Under the pieces are notes generated by a model. That model searched no databases and had not been told where the DNA came from. It worked only from the letters and a program-made list of their open reading frames with translations. A DNA stretch of 64,000 nucleotides from Clostridium aciditolerans (GTDB taxonomy: Bacteria > Bacillota > Clostridia > Clostridiales > Clostridiaceae): contig NZ_JAEEGB010000014.1 of assembly GCF_016316925.1 (NCBI RefSeq), forward strand, positions 156,995 to 220,994. The letters run 5' to 3'. Below, in pieces: positions 17,813-28,446 of this stretch; position 1 is the first letter of the stretch, and each line of letters starts with the position of its first letter. A program made the translations under genes and the position numbers.

Positions 17813-18478
17813 ATGCTTAAAAGAATAGATAAGAATAATATAAGTACACTGGATTTAATTTCAATATTAAGTTCTACTTTATTAAAAATAATAAGAGGGT
17901 TTCTTGCTAAGGCTTTTTTTGCTAAGTCTGATGGATTAATATTTATAGGGAAAAGAACTAAAATATCTAATAAGAATAAGATAATAATAGGTAAAAATAT
18001 GAAATTCGAAATGCACTGCGAAGTACAAGGGCTAAGTAAACGAGGATTAGTATTTGGAGATAATGTTACTATAGGAAATTCAACTATGATAAGACCATCT
18101 AGTTACTATGGAGTGGAAGTAGGAGAAGGGCTGAAAATGGGTAATAATTCTTCAATTGGCCCTATGGGTTATATTGGATGTGCTGGATATATAAGCATTG
18201 GGTCGAATGTTATGATTGGTCCTAGAGTGAGCTTTTTTGCAGAGAATCATAATTTTAATGATACATCAAGCACAATTAAATCACAGGGAGTTATTAGAAA
18301 AGGAATAATTGTTGAGGATGATTGTTGGATAGGAAGTGGAGTAATAGTACTTGATGGGGTGACTATTGGTAGAGGGAGTATTATAGGTGCAGGAACAATT
18401 GTTACAAAAGATATTCCGCCCTATAGTATTGTTGTTGATAAAAGAGAAAAAATAGTGAAATCAAGGATGGAAAATTAG
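17813..18478 (+). CDS. Left-handed beta-helix acyltransferase (probable O-acetyltransferase)
   Basis: 221 residues. The second half is made of hexapeptide repeats (IGNSTM, IGSNVMIG, IGSGVIVLDGVTIGRGSIIGAGTIVT), and FFAENHNF carries the expected catalytic-region His, as in WcaF-type enzymes. It is likely to acetylate a sugar of the repeat unit using acetyl-CoA. Its stop is separated from the next ATG by one base, so the genes are tightly coupled. Confidence 0.87.
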   Translation: MLKRIDKNNISTLDLISILSSTLLKIIRGFLAKAFFAKSDGLIFIGKRTKISNKNKIIIGKNMKFEMHCEVQGLSKRGLVFGDNVTIGNSTMIRPSSYYGVEVGEGLKMGNNSSIGPMGYIGCAGYISIGSNVMIGPRVSFFAENHNFNDTSSTIKSQGVIRKGIIVEDDCWIGSGVIVLDGVTIGRGSIIGAGTIVTKDIPPYSIVVDKREKIVKSRMEN

Positions 18479-18479
18479 T

Positions 18480-19628
18480 ATGAAAAATATATTATATTTA
18501 CATGCAGGGGCTGAATTGTATGGGGCAGATATTGTTTTATTACAACTATTAAAAAATATTGATAAGAAAAGTCTTAAACCCTATATTGTACTTCCCTGTG
18601 ATGGACCACTAGTTAAAAAGTTTAAAGAAAATAATATAGAAGTTGAAATTGTAGAATACCCAATATTAAGAAGAAAATTTTTTACTCCAATTGGAATATT
18701 GAGATATTTAAAAGATTATATAAAATATTCTCAAAAAATAAAGAGAATAGCATCTGAGAAAAATATAGATATAATTCATACAAATACAGCAGCTGTATTG
18801 GAAGGAATATATATAAAGAAAAAACTTAAAATACCTCAGGTTTGGCATATACATGAAATTATAGTAAAACCTAAAGCTATACATAAATTTATAAGTTTTC
18901 TTTTATCTAAATATGCTGATGAAGTAGTAACAGTGTCTCAGGCTGTAAAAGAACATTTAAAGAGCACAGGATATTTTAAGAAGGATATTAAAGTAATCTA
19001 TAACGGTGTAGATAACAATATATTTAATCCTAATAATGAAAAGGAATATATAAAAAAAGAGTTTAATATACCTGATGATTCAATTATTGTTGGCATGATA
19101 GGAAGAGTAAATGCATGGAAAGGACAAGCTGATTTTCTTAAAGCAATGGATATAGTATTAAAGAAAAATAGTCACGTATATGCAATGATGGTTGGTGGAG
19201 TATTTGAAGGGGAAGAATGGCGGAAAGATGAATTAGAAAAACAAATTAAAGTTATGGAAAATAAAGATAGAGTAATTTTTTCTGATTATAGAAGTGATAG
19301 TAAAAATATTCATTCTCTATATGATATCTTTGTTCTTCCAAGTACTAATCCTGATCCTTTACCTACAGTTGTATTGGAAGCAATGGCAAGTGGAACACCT
19401 ATTGTTGGATATAGACATGGTGGAGTATGCGAAATGGTAAAAGAAAATTATAACGGGTTTCTTTCAAAAGTTGGAGATATTAATGAGCTGGCAGCGAAAA
19501 TAGAATATCTAGTAAAAGATGAAAGTAAAAGAAAGGAATTTCAGAATAATTCACTTAATAGACAAAAATTAAATTTTTCATTGGAAAGTTATATATCTAA
19601 GTTTGATGAATTATACCAAAAATTATAG
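18480..19628 (+). CDS. GT4-family glycosyltransferase
   Basis: 382 residues with a GT-B fold. The N-terminal HAGAELYGADIVLLQLL is the Gly-rich acceptor loop; the C-terminal half shows VGMIGRVNAWKGQADFLKAM, then PTVVLEAMASGTPIVGYRHGG, the EX7E-type donor site. It adds one sugar to the lipid-linked repeat. Donor and linkage cannot be read from the sequence. It sits in the tight operon one base after the acyltransferase. Confidence 0.92.
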   Translation: MKNILYLHAGAELYGADIVLLQLLKNIDKKSLKPYIVLPCDGPLVKKFKENNIEVEIVEYPILRRKFFTPIGILRYLKDYIKYSQKIKRIASEKNIDIIHTNTAAVLEGIYIKKKLKIPQVWHIHEIIVKPKAIHKFISFLLSKYADEVVTVSQAVKEHLKSTGYFKKDIKVIYNGVDNNIFNPNNEKEYIKKEFNIPDDSIIVGMIGRVNAWKGQADFLKAMDIVLKKNSHVYAMMVGGVFEGEEWRKDELEKQIKVMENKDRVIFSDYRSDSKNIHSLYDIFVLPSTNPDPLPTVVLEAMASGTPIVGYRHGGVCEMVKENYNGFLSKVGDINELAAKIEYLVKDESKRKEFQNNSLNRQKLNFSLESYISKFDELYQKL

Positions 19629-19639
19629 GGGGAGAAAAA

Positions 19640-20566
19640 ATGAAATCGGCAAATAGTAATGTGTTAGTTAGCGTAGTAATACCAACTTTTAATAGAGCAA
19701 ATAGAATTATAAAAACTATAGAAAGTGTACTAAGCCAAACTTATAGTAATTTGGAAATAATCATAATTGATGATAATTCAAAAGATAATACTTATGAAGT
19801 TATTCAATCTTATTTATCAGAAGATATAAGATATTATAAAAATGAGATTAATGTAGGAGGAGCTAAATCAAGAAATATAGGAGTTACACACTGTAGAGGC
19901 GATTTGATTGCATTTTTAGATAGTGATGATGAATGGTTACCAGAAAAGATAGAATTACAAGTAAATAAATTTAATGACAATAACAATATTGATATGGTTT
20001 ATACAGATTATTATTTAGTTAATGAAAATAATAATAAAAAACTTATTTTTAAAGAAAATGAAGAATTGGATAATGAATTACTATCAATATTATGTAAAAA
20101 TTTTATTGGAACAACATCTACCATATGCATAAAGAAAGATGTTTTTAATGAAATAAAAGGATTTGATGAACAACTTCCAAGTTGCCAAGATTGGGATTTA
20201 TATATGAGAGTATTAAGTAATGGATATAATATAGCGAAGGTAGATACACCTTGTTTGAATTATTATTATCACAATAACAGTATAACTGGAAATGTTAATA
20301 ATGTTATTAAAGGTCATGAGATAGTATTAGAAAAAATAAAAAAATTAATTAAGAGTAAAAATATTGATAATAGAAGCTATAAAATAATAATGTCATCTAA
20401 TTATGAACGATTAGCTCATATATATATGAAAAACAAAAAAATAAGGGAAGGAAGAAAATATTTCATAAAGGCCATAAATAGTAATTTTAAGAATGTAAAA
20501 GCTGTAAATCACTTGATATTAAGCTTAGCTAACGAAAGTATTTATTATAAATTGAAAAAGATCTAA
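19640..20566 (+). CDS. GT2-family glycosyltransferase
   Basis: 308 residues. It is GT-A fold: VSVVIPTFNRANRIIKTIESVLSQTY, then IIIDDNSKDNT, and the metal-binding DSDDEWLP (about 94-101). An SCQDWDLYMRVL segment carries the probable catalytic acidic residue. A Lys-rich helical tail of about 90 residues follows. It is presumably soluble or membrane-peripheral and adds one sugar of the repeat unit. GGGGGAG upstream of the ATG. Confidence 0.92.
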   Translation: MKSANSNVLVSVVIPTFNRANRIIKTIESVLSQTYSNLEIIIIDDNSKDNTYEVIQSYLSEDIRYYKNEINVGGAKSRNIGVTHCRGDLIAFLDSDDEWLPEKIELQVNKFNDNNNIDMVYTDYYLVNENNNKKLIFKENEELDNELLSILCKNFIGTTSTICIKKDVFNEIKGFDEQLPSCQDWDLYMRVLSNGYNIAKVDTPCLNYYYHNNSITGNVNNVIKGHEIVLEKIKKLIKSKNIDNRSYKIIMSSNYERLAHIYMKNKKIREGRKYFIKAINSNFKNVKAVNHLILSLANESIYYKLKKI

Positions 20567-20593
20567 TAAAGGTAAAAAGTAGAGGTGAATCTA

Positions 20594-21505
20594 ATGAAAG
20601 GTATAGTATTAGCAGGAGGTTCAGGAACAAGACTCTATCCTGTGACAAAAGCGATGTCAAAGCAAATGGTGTCAATATATGATAAACCAATGATTTATTA
20701 TCCAATGTCAGTTTTAATGCTTGCAGGGATTAAAGATATATTAATTATTTCAACACCAAGAGATATAGTTAATTTTAAAGAACTTTTTAAAGATGGACAG
20801 GAGCTAGGCTTGAAGATTCAATATGCAGTTCAAGAAAAGCCTAATGGACTTGCAGAAGCCTTCATCATTGGAGAGGAATTTATAGGTGATGATAATGTAG
20901 CTATGATTTTAGGTGACAATATATTCTATGGACAAAGTTTTTCAAATCATCTAAAAGAAGCAGCAACATTGGAAGATGGAGCATATGTATTTGGGTATTA
21001 CGTACAAAATCCAAAAGCTTTTGGGGTGGTTGAATTTGATGATAATGGTAAAGTTATTTCTTTAGAAGAAAAACCTGAAAAACCAAAGTCAAAATATGCA
21101 GTTCCAGGGCTTTATTTTTATGATAATTCAGTAGTTAAAAAAGCTAAAGAATTAAAGCCATCTGAAAGAGGAGAACTTGAAATAACTGATTTAAATAAAG
21201 CTTATATGGAAGAAGGAACCTTAAAGGTTCAACTATTAGGTAGAGGCATGGCTTGGCTTGATACAGGAACCCATGCATCTATGCTTCAAGCATCTAATTT
21301 CGTTGAAGCAGTTCAAAATACTCAAGGAACATATATAGCATGTCTTGAAGAAATTGCTTATAGACAAGGATGGATAAGCTCACAAGAAGTTATTGAACTT
21401 GCAAAGTCATTAATTAAAACTGGATATGGTAAATATTTAGTAAGTATAGTAGAAGAAATGGAAACAAAAAAGGCGAGAGGAGAAGTTGCAGTGACAGCGA
21501 AATAG
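20594..21505 (+). CDS. rmlA: Glucose-1-phosphate thymidylyltransferase
   Basis: 303 residues. The nucleotide-binding start [23 protein letters not shown] and DKPMIYYP are diagnostic, with LGDNIFYG and WLDTGTH further on. It makes dTDP-glucose, the first step to dTDP-L-rhamnose. I chose the ATG at 20594 (AGAGGTG at 20581-20587) over an in-frame GTG at 20585. The other three pathway genes are 11 kb away at 31612-34137 behind their own promoter, so the pathway is split in two transcripts. Confidence 0.95.
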   Translation: MKGIVLAGGSGTRLYPVTKAMSKQMVSIYDKPMIYYPMSVLMLAGIKDILIISTPRDIVNFKELFKDGQELGLKIQYAVQEKPNGLAEAFIIGEEFIGDDNVAMILGDNIFYGQSFSNHLKEAATLEDGAYVFGYYVQNPKAFGVVEFDDNGKVISLEEKPEKPKSKYAVPGLYFYDNSVVKKAKELKPSERGELEITDLNKAYMEEGTLKVQLLGRGMAWLDTGTHASMLQASNFVEAVQNTQGTYIACLEEIAYRQGWISSQEVIELAKSLIKTGYGKYLVSIVEEMETKKARGEVAVTAK

Positions 21506-21516
21506 GTGAATAAAAA

Positions 21517-22701
21517 ATGAAGATTTGCTTTGTTATGACTAACATATTTAGTTTAGGTGGAGTACAAAGAGTTGTATCAGTCTTATCTAATGAATTAATT
21601 AAAGAACATGAAATAGATATATTATGTATTTCAGAAAAACCAAAAGGCAATAATAATTTATATAATTTAAACCATAAAATAAATGTAGAATTTAACAACA
21701 GCTTAAATAAAACAAATATATTAAGCAAAATTTTTAGAAAAATAATTAAAGATGTTAATAGAAAAACTGGCATACTAAATAAGGAAACTCATTATAAAAA
21801 ACTAATTAATCTATATTTTCCTAATAAAGTTAGAAAAAAGTTTGCGGAATACTTAAATAAAAAGCAATATGATGTAATTATAGGTGTTGAAGGATTATAT
21901 AGTATCTTATTGGGATCTATCAAAGAAAGTTTAAATTCAAAAGTTTTAGGTTGGCAACACAATTCTTATAATGCATATTTAAAAAATCCAAATAGATACT
22001 ATTGGAATTTAGATACCTTATTTAATAAATATATATACAAATTAGATAAATATGTTGTTCTAACCAACCATGATAAAATTATCTATAAAAATAAAAAAGA
22101 TATAGATTGTGATGTAATATATAATCCACTTAGTTTTGAGTCTAATGAAAAATCTACTTGTAGTAAAAAAAATATTTTATTTGTTGGAAGATTAGAAGAA
22201 CGGCAAAAAGGAATAGATTTACTTATACAAGCATTTAGCAAAGTTTGTTTAAAAAATAAAGATTGGATATTGAAAATAGTTGGAGATGGATCTGATAAAG
22301 AAAAATTAGAACAATTAATTGAAGGTTTAAAGTTAACTGAAAGAGTTAAGATTAAACCACCTACAAATAATATAAAAGAATATTATTTAGATTCTTCAAT
22401 ATTTGTTTCCTCATCAAGATGGGAAGGGTTTGGACTTGTAATAACTGAAGCTATGGAATGTGGATTGCCAGTAGTGGCATTTGCTAATTCCGGTCCAAGA
22501 GAAATAATAACTAGGAATTATGAAAATGGAATATTAGTACCCTGTGAAGATGTTGATTCATTAGCCAATGCAATGCTTGATTTAATAAATAATGAAGAAA
22601 AAAGAAATAAAATATCTAAGTTAGCTATAGAAAGAGCAAAGGATTTTTCATTAAGTAAAATATCTGAGGCCTGGAATGATATTTTTAATGCACTAATTTA
22701 A
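21517..22701 (+). CDS. GT4-family glycosyltransferase
   Basis: 394 residues with a GT-B fold. FSLGGVQRVVSVLSNELI is the N-terminal acceptor loop; LFVGRLEERQKGIDLLIQAF and SSRWEGFGLVITEAMECGLPVVAFANSGPREI form the donor site with the EX7E motif. It follows rmlA after 11 bp. The middle region (about 45-110) is Lys/Asn-rich. Sugar and linkage are not predictable. Confidence 0.93.
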   Translation: MKICFVMTNIFSLGGVQRVVSVLSNELIKEHEIDILCISEKPKGNNNLYNLNHKINVEFNNSLNKTNILSKIFRKIIKDVNRKTGILNKETHYKKLINLYFPNKVRKKFAEYLNKKQYDVIIGVEGLYSILLGSIKESLNSKVLGWQHNSYNAYLKNPNRYYWNLDTLFNKYIYKLDKYVVLTNHDKIIYKNKKDIDCDVIYNPLSFESNEKSTCSKKNILFVGRLEERQKGIDLLIQAFSKVCLKNKDWILKIVGDGSDKEKLEQLIEGLKLTERVKIKPPTNNIKEYYLDSSIFVSSSRWEGFGLVITEAMECGLPVVAFANSGPREIITRNYENGILVPCEDVDSLANAMLDLINNEEKRNKISKLAIERAKDFSLSKISEAWNDIFNALI

Positions 22702-22724
22702 AATGATAGTATTGGAGATATAGA

Positions 22725-24032
22725 ATGAATGTAAAAACTTTTATTGAATTAGTTGTAATAACTACTATTATGTTTATTTTAAATAATTCAAATTATTTCA
22801 AAAATAAGAAGTATAAGAATGTAATAATATTGCTATTTTCAACATGTTTAGCCATATCAATTAAGATTAATTATAGTCAATACATAATTGGAACAGGTGA
22901 ATGTATATACATACCATTAACCTTATTTTTAATTGGGATAATATCTATTTTTACTATTAATAATAATACAAAAAAAATAAGTTTAGATAACATTCTTATG
23001 ATAATATTCTTAATTACTATTTTTATATCTTATGCAAGTAAGCAAGTATATGATGTGGTTAGTTTTTGGAAAATTGTTCCGACTTATTTAAGTATTTTTT
23101 TTATTGGGTTTATATTTAAAAATATTCAAGAGTATGAATATCACAATGTAACTAATTTCTTTAGCTATATTGCAATTTTTAATGGGGTATTGGGAATAGC
23201 ACAGTTTATAACAAATAAGAAATTGTTATTTGGACAATTTAATAGTAGTATTTACTATTCGCAAGGAAGTGAACTTGTAAAAAGAGTGGTTGGAATAGCT
23301 GGTACAAATAATGCTGGAGGAAATTTAGGGGCTATATTATTTGCAGTAGTATTTTTTAATTATTTGAAAAGAAAAAATACTGTTAATCTATCAGCACTTA
23401 TACTTACTTCTATTTTTTCAATATTAACATTAACTAGAATAGGATATATTGGGATAACTATTGTATTATTTGTCAATCTTATAATGTCTAAATGGAATTC
23501 AATGAGTAAGATAGTAAAGAAAATATTGATAATTGCTACGTGTGCAATAATAGTAGTAATTATAATAGCTGCTTTTGGTGATAAAATTCACTATCTACTT
23601 TTTGAGCAGAGAGGTAATACTCAAGATTCTAGAAAGATTCAATTTGATTTTATATTTAATAATATTATGAACTATGTTGGCTTTTGGAGTGGAATTGGAG
23701 CAGGGCAATATAAATTTTATGCATATAATTTTATTGGCTATAGCGATCTAGATATACATTCTGAATATTTAAATATTATGGTGGAGAATGGGATAGCAAT
23801 GTTCATATTATTTATTGTGCTAAATATATATTTGCTAGTACGTGCATTAAAAAAATGTGATGATAAAATTGAACAAGCGTTTATAGTAGGAGTGTTTTTA
23901 GCAAATTTAGTCTGTTCTAATTTTAATCCTAATCAATACTACATAGTAAATAATTTATTCTATTATTTACTAATATATTGTTTTGTTTATAAGAAGAAAT
24001 CGAATATGGAACTTTTAGGAGTTCGGAGGTGA
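22725..24032 (+). CDS. Wzy-type O-antigen/EPS polymerase
   Basis: 435 residues, almost entirely hydrophobic with about 10-12 membrane segments. As usual for Wzy, sequence conservation is low; the clues are topology, a large external loop holding FDFIFNNIMNYVGFWSGIGAGQYKFYAYNF and DIHSEYLNIMVENGI (H-x-E-Y-L like the Wzy_C pattern), and the position between glycosyltransferases and upstream of a flippase. It would join lipid-linked repeats on the outer face of the membrane. Confidence 0.87.
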   Translation: MNVKTFIELVVITTIMFILNNSNYFKNKKYKNVIILLFSTCLAISIKINYSQYIIGTGECIYIPLTLFLIGIISIFTINNNTKKISLDNILMIIFLITIFISYASKQVYDVVSFWKIVPTYLSIFFIGFIFKNIQEYEYHNVTNFFSYIAIFNGVLGIAQFITNKKLLFGQFNSSIYYSQGSELVKRVVGIAGTNNAGGNLGAILFAVVFFNYLKRKNTVNLSALILTSIFSILTLTRIGYIGITIVLFVNLIMSKWNSMSKIVKKILIIATCAIIVVIIIAAFGDKIHYLLFEQRGNTQDSRKIQFDFIFNNIMNYVGFWSGIGAGQYKFYAYNFIGYSDLDIHSEYLNIMVENGIAMFILFIVLNIYLLVRALKKCDDKIEQAFIVGVFLANLVCSNFNPNQYYIVNNLFYYLLIYCFVYKKKSNMELLGVRR

Positions 24033-24036
24033 TTTA

Positions 24037-25053
24037 GTGATTAAAGTAAGTATAATAATACCTATATACAATGCACAAACTTATTTAGAAAAGTGCTTAG
24101 ATAGCGTAATGGGACAAACACTTCAAGAAATAGAAATTATATTAATTAACGATGGATCTTCTGATAATAGTTTAAATATATGTAAAGAATACGCTATAAA
24201 AGACAAAAGAATTAAAGTTATAGACAAAGAAAATAAAGGTGTATCTAAGGCAAGAAATACAGGCTTATTATATGCGAAAGGTGAATATGTAACTTTTATA
24301 GATTCAGATGACTGTATAGAACATAATATGATTGAAGAACTCTATAATTCGGTAACAGCAAATAATGCAGAATTTTGTATGTGCAACTATGTTAAAGAAA
24401 ATAACGGTAAAATTCTATACATAGATTCTAGTATTCATAAAAAAGTTTTGGAAGGAAACGACATAAAAAACTACTTATTAATTCCACTAATTGAAAGAGA
24501 AGATAACCAAAAGGAACATATTTTGGGAAATTTCAGAGGTCCTTTGGGCAAACTTTTTAAGAAAGATATAATAGAAAAATACAATATAAAATTTAAAGAA
24601 GATTTAATTATAGGAGAAGATTTTATATTTAATTTAGAGTTTCTAATTCATACAAATAAAGCCGTTATAAATCAAGGATTTTATTATCATTATTTGATTA
24701 ATACTAATTCTGCAACTATGAGGTATAAAAAAGATTGTTGGAAATCAATCTATAGAACTATAATTTTATATTTAAAAGATTTTTTAAAAAATAATAACTT
24801 ATGTTTAGAAGCTAAAGATAAAGTAGATAAGTTAATTATAAAATACTTTTTAATGTCTATAATTAATGAAGGAAGAAGGAACAATCCTAAAAGCAGAGCG
24901 GAAAAAATAAATGCTATTAGAGAGATGTGTGAAGATAAGATTATTATGAATTCTATTAAAAGTGTTGATTTAAGTTTATATGGGAAAAGAAATAATCTTA
25001 TTTTATTTTTAGCAAAATATAAACTTCCATATTTAATTTACATAATAATATGA
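24037..25053 (+). CDS. GT2-family glycosyltransferase
   Basis: 338 residues. The GT-A motifs are KVSIIIPIYNAQTYLEKCLDSVMGQTL, EIILINDGSSDNS and the metal site FIDSDDCIEHNM (about 89-100); GEDFIFNLEFL holds the probable catalytic acid. The start is GTG at 24037 after GGAGGTGAT, which overlaps the end of the wzy gene. It resembles EpsJ/EpsH-type enzymes. The last 100 residues are helical and basic, possibly for membrane contact. Confidence 0.92.
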   Translation: MIKVSIIIPIYNAQTYLEKCLDSVMGQTLQEIEIILINDGSSDNSLNICKEYAIKDKRIKVIDKENKGVSKARNTGLLYAKGEYVTFIDSDDCIEHNMIEELYNSVTANNAEFCMCNYVKENNGKILYIDSSIHKKVLEGNDIKNYLLIPLIEREDNQKEHILGNFRGPLGKLFKKDIIEKYNIKFKEDLIIGEDFIFNLEFLIHTNKAVINQGFYYHYLINTNSATMRYKKDCWKSIYRTIILYLKDFLKNNNLCLEAKDKVDKLIIKYFLMSIINEGRRNNPKSRAEKINAIREMCEDKIIMNSIKSVDLSLYGKRNNLILFLAKYKLPYLIYIII

Positions 25054-25163
25054 TATTTATATAGAACTAAACAAGGAAATATATGAAAAAAATTATGATA
25101 TATATTTATAGTTACAAAAATTTATAAAAAATAAGTAAAATAATCTATTGTAGGGAGTGGAAC

Positions 25164-25790
25164 ATGGAATACAAGGATTTAATTTACACACTATATTGTG
25201 ATTTCTATAGACAAACAGGTCAAGAATTTACAACAATAAAAGTACTTAAATATATATTTTCAATTTCTGTGGAACCAGGATTTAAGTATATATTTTTAAT
25301 GAGAATATGCAAATATTTTTACATGAAGAAAAAAAATGTTATAGAAAAAATACTATTTAAAATTTTAAAATTTAGATTTAGAAAATTACAATATAAATAT
25401 GGCATAGATATACCTTATACTACTGAAATAAAAGAAGGTTTTCTTATTAGTCATTTTGCAGGAATAGTTGTAAATAGTCATGTAAAAATCGGCAGAAACT
25501 GTTCAATTTTGCAAGGGGTAACCATAGGAAATAATTTATATAAAGGTAGAGAAGAGTTAGCCACAATAGGCGATAATGTTTTTATTGGTGCTGGAGCTAA
25601 AATTATTGGTCCAGTAAGCATAGGTGATAATGTAACGATAGGAGCAAATACAGTAGTAACTAAGGATATACCAGATAATAGTATTGTTGCTGGAAACCCA
25701 GCACAAATAGTATCTAGAAAAAAATCAGTTGATATAAATAGAAACTATAAGACGACAGATGAGTTTTTTGCTTCATTAGAAATCAATTGA
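25164..25790 (+). CDS. Serine-acetyltransferase-like hexapeptide acyltransferase
   Basis: 208 residues. A helical N-terminal half is followed by the CysE-like beta-helix: ISHFAGIVVNSHVKIGRNCSILQGVTIGNN, IGDNVFIGAGAKIIGPVSIGDNVTIGANTVVTKDIPDNSIVAGNPA. The His in SHFAG is the expected catalytic residue. Within an EPS cluster it is more likely to acetylate a sugar than serine (inference), and the locus would then have two acetyltransferases. The 110 bp before it hold no gene. Confidence 0.88.
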   Translation: MEYKDLIYTLYCDFYRQTGQEFTTIKVLKYIFSISVEPGFKYIFLMRICKYFYMKKKNVIEKILFKILKFRFRKLQYKYGIDIPYTTEIKEGFLISHFAGIVVNSHVKIGRNCSILQGVTIGNNLYKGREELATIGDNVFIGAGAKIIGPVSIGDNVTIGANTVVTKDIPDNSIVAGNPAQIVSRKKSVDINRNYKTTDEFFASLEIN

Positions 25791-25819
25791 TATTTATATA
25801 AGAAAGAGTAGGAGAATAT

Positions 25820-26884
25820 ATGAAAAAAGTTTTAGTTATTGCATACTTTGCTAAAAATTTCGGAGATGATCTTTTTTTAAAAATACTATTTGAAAGATAT
25901 AATGATGTTGAATGGACAATGGATGTAAATGATGAAAATTACAGAAAAATTTTTGCTAAATACAAAAATGTAAAGATAATAAATACATTTTGTCATAAGG
26001 TATTTAGAAAACTTGAATTAGAAAAGTTATTATATAAGAAGTACGATGCAGTTGTTTTTATTGGTGGTTCTATATTTATGGAAACAGAAAATTGGAAGCG
26101 TACATATACTTATAGGCAAAAAATTTTTAGATCTTTTAATGAAAAATCTATTTTTTTTATAGGGTGTAATTTTGGACCATTTAAGTCTGAAGAATTTTTT
26201 GAAAAGTATAAAAGTTTATTTGGGAATTGTAAGGACATTTGTTTTAGAGATAAGTATTCATATGACTTATTTAGCTATTTAGATAATGCTAGAGTTGCTC
26301 CTGACATAGTATTTCAGTTGAAAACTAAAAAAATAGAAAAATTAGAAAACTCCTTAGGTATATCTTTAATAGACTTAAAAAATAGAAAAGAACTAATAGA
26401 ATATCAAAAAATATATATTAATAAAATAGTCGATATAATAAAAGAAGCGATAAATAGAGAAATTAAAATTACTTTATTTTCATTTTGTGAAAGGGAAGGT
26501 GATATGAAAATTATAGAGGAAATAACTAATAATTTAGATGATAAATACAGTAATTATATAAATATAGAAAATTATAATGGTGATATAGAAAGATTTTTAG
26601 ATAAATTTAAGGCTATGGAAAATATAATTGGAACAAGATTTCATGCTTGCATTTTATCACAAGTGTTTGGACAAGGGTTATATCCAATAATATATAGCAG
26701 TAAAACCTATAATGTACTTAAAGAGATAGATCTGATAGATGAATATACATATATACAAGACTTAGAAAATTTAAATGAAAAACATATATTAGATACAATT
26801 TCTAAAAATAAGATAAAGGATAGTAAAATTTTTCTTGAAGCAGAAGAACAATTCGAGGTGTTGGACAAGTATGTTAAATATTAG
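25820..26884 (+). CDS. Polysaccharide pyruvyltransferase family protein
   Basis: 354 residues of PF04230 type: VIAYFAKNFGDDLFLKIL at the start, FIGGSIFME (about 80-88), FGPFKSEEF, RDKYSYDLF, and near the end IGTRFHACILSQVFGQG, the family signature with the conserved Arg-Phe-His. CsaB-like enzymes add ketal pyruvate to sugars, giving negative charge and an S-layer or protein-binding handle. It ends inside the start region of the flippase gene. Confidence 0.9.
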   Translation: MKKVLVIAYFAKNFGDDLFLKILFERYNDVEWTMDVNDENYRKIFAKYKNVKIINTFCHKVFRKLELEKLLYKKYDAVVFIGGSIFMETENWKRTYTYRQKIFRSFNEKSIFFIGCNFGPFKSEEFFEKYKSLFGNCKDICFRDKYSYDLFSYLDNARVAPDIVFQLKTKKIEKLENSLGISLIDLKNRKELIEYQKIYINKIVDIIKEAINREIKITLFSFCEREGDMKIIEEITNNLDDKYSNYINIENYNGDIERFLDKFKAMENIIGTRFHACILSQVFGQGLYPIIYSSKTYNVLKEIDLIDEYTYIQDLENLNEKHILDTISKNKIKDSKIFLEAEEQFEVLDKYVKY

Positions 26885-28367
26885 AAGTAAAGAGATGAGC
26901 TCAAATAAACTAGCGTTTATACAATTAGCAACTATGATTTTCTTAACATTAATAACTCAGGCAGTAACTTTAATAAAAGCTTCTGTAACAGCTGCAAACT
27001 TCGGAGCAACGGTTCAAATGGATGCCTTTAATTTTTCTAACAGTATAGGTACTTTTATATTTAGTTTTATTGGAACAGGAATTACTACAGTTCTTATTCC
27101 TGCTATGATAAATAAAAAAGATAATAAATCTATTAATAATTTTATAACAATCTTATATAGTGCATCATTAATATGTATATTTTTAATTTTTTTAGGGAAA
27201 AAATATATAGTTTCGGCATTTTCTTCAGGATCAAGTGAGTTTGTAGAAGTTGCATGTAATATTATGTTAATAACCTTGGTAACTCAATTTTTTAATACAA
27301 TTTTAGGGGTAACTAATGCCGTTTTCCAATGTAATGGAAAATTTAACATACCTAAAGTTATTACTCTTCTGACTAATATATTATTAACTCTATTAGTGGT
27401 TACCCATGCAAATTTATCTATATATGAATTTGCTTTTTATATACTTATTACTATGTTTTTAAATGCTGGAATACAATATTATCTTACACATAAAGAAGGA
27501 TTTAAATACAAACCTATAATTAATTTTAATGATGAAGAATTAAGGAATATGTTAAGAGTATTTATTCCAACAATGTTTAGCTCTGGCTTATATCAAGTAT
27601 CTTTGCTGACTAACTCACTTATATCATCAAATCTAGGACAAGGGAAAATATCAATCCTTACATATTCAAATACAATAATATCAATGATTAATATGTTATT
27701 GATAGGAAATATAATGACATATATATATCCTAAGATTACCAAAAATATTAATAAAGAAAATGGACAAAAAGTATTATTTGATTACTGTACATTTTTTAAT
27801 GCGCTTATGTGTTTAATAGTGGTAGGATTTATTATTATAGGTAAAGACGGAATAGTATTACTATATCAAAGAGGAAAATTTGATAAATCTACTACAAATA
27901 TGGTATATACTTGTTCACTAATATATATGATAGGCCTTCCAATAAACGTTATTAGAGATGCGATGTACAGGTACTTTTATGCAAAAGGCAATACTAAAAC
28001 AACTTTTGTAAATAGTTTATATGCCAGTATTTTTAATATTATAATTAGTATTGTTTTATCTTTTTTTATAGGATTGTACGGAGTAATATTAGGAACAGTT
28101 ATTACTTCAATATATTCATTAACTAGCATATTAATTAGGTTTAAAAAGCAATATCAAATAAAGTGTAATAAAAAATATATATTAGTAGAGAACTTGAAGA
28201 TTGTTTTGGTAAGTGCTGCAGTTTTAATAATAGGCATAATAATAAAAGATGCCTTTAAAATTAGTAATATTATATTATCGATACTAGTTTATGGTATTAT
28301 AGCTGTTGTATTATATATAATAGGATTATTCGCAGTTAAGAGTGAAGTATATAAAATTAAACTCTAG
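26871..28367 (+). CDS. Wzx/MurJ-like lipid-linked oligosaccharide flippase
   Basis: 498 residues with about 14 membrane segments and the MviN/MurJ-like features QAVTLIKASVTAANFGATVQMDAFNFS at the start and the YRYFYAKGNTKTTF loop late in the protein. I chose the ATG at 26871, which overlaps the pyruvyltransferase gene by 14 bases and has GAGGTG 10 bases upstream; the ATG at 26895 is an alternative. It carries the undecaprenyl-PP-linked repeat across the membrane. With the wzy gene it defines a Wzx/Wzy-dependent pathway. Confidence 0.92.
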   Translation: MLNIRSKEMSSNKLAFIQLATMIFLTLITQAVTLIKASVTAANFGATVQMDAFNFSNSIGTFIFSFIGTGITTVLIPAMINKKDNKSINNFITILYSASLICIFLIFLGKKYIVSAFSSGSSEFVEVACNIMLITLVTQFFNTILGVTNAVFQCNGKFNIPKVITLLTNILLTLLVVTHANLSIYEFAFYILITMFLNAGIQYYLTHKEGFKYKPIINFNDEELRNMLRVFIPTMFSSGLYQVSLLTNSLISSNLGQGKISILTYSNTIISMINMLLIGNIMTYIYPKITKNINKENGQKVLFDYCTFFNALMCLIVVGFIIIGKDGIVLLYQRGKFDKSTTNMVYTCSLIYMIGLPINVIRDAMYRYFYAKGNTKTTFVNSLYASIFNIIISIVLSFFIGLYGVILGTVITSIYSLTSILIRFKKQYQIKCNKKYILVENLKIVLVSAAVLIIGIIIKDAFKISNIILSILVYGIIAVVLYIIGLFAVKSEVYKIKL

Positions 28368-28446
28368 ATACTTTCAAATAAGCTACACTCCTAAAAGGAT
28401 AAGACTATAAAAATATTGAATAGTGATATAAAGGGAGAAAAATTTT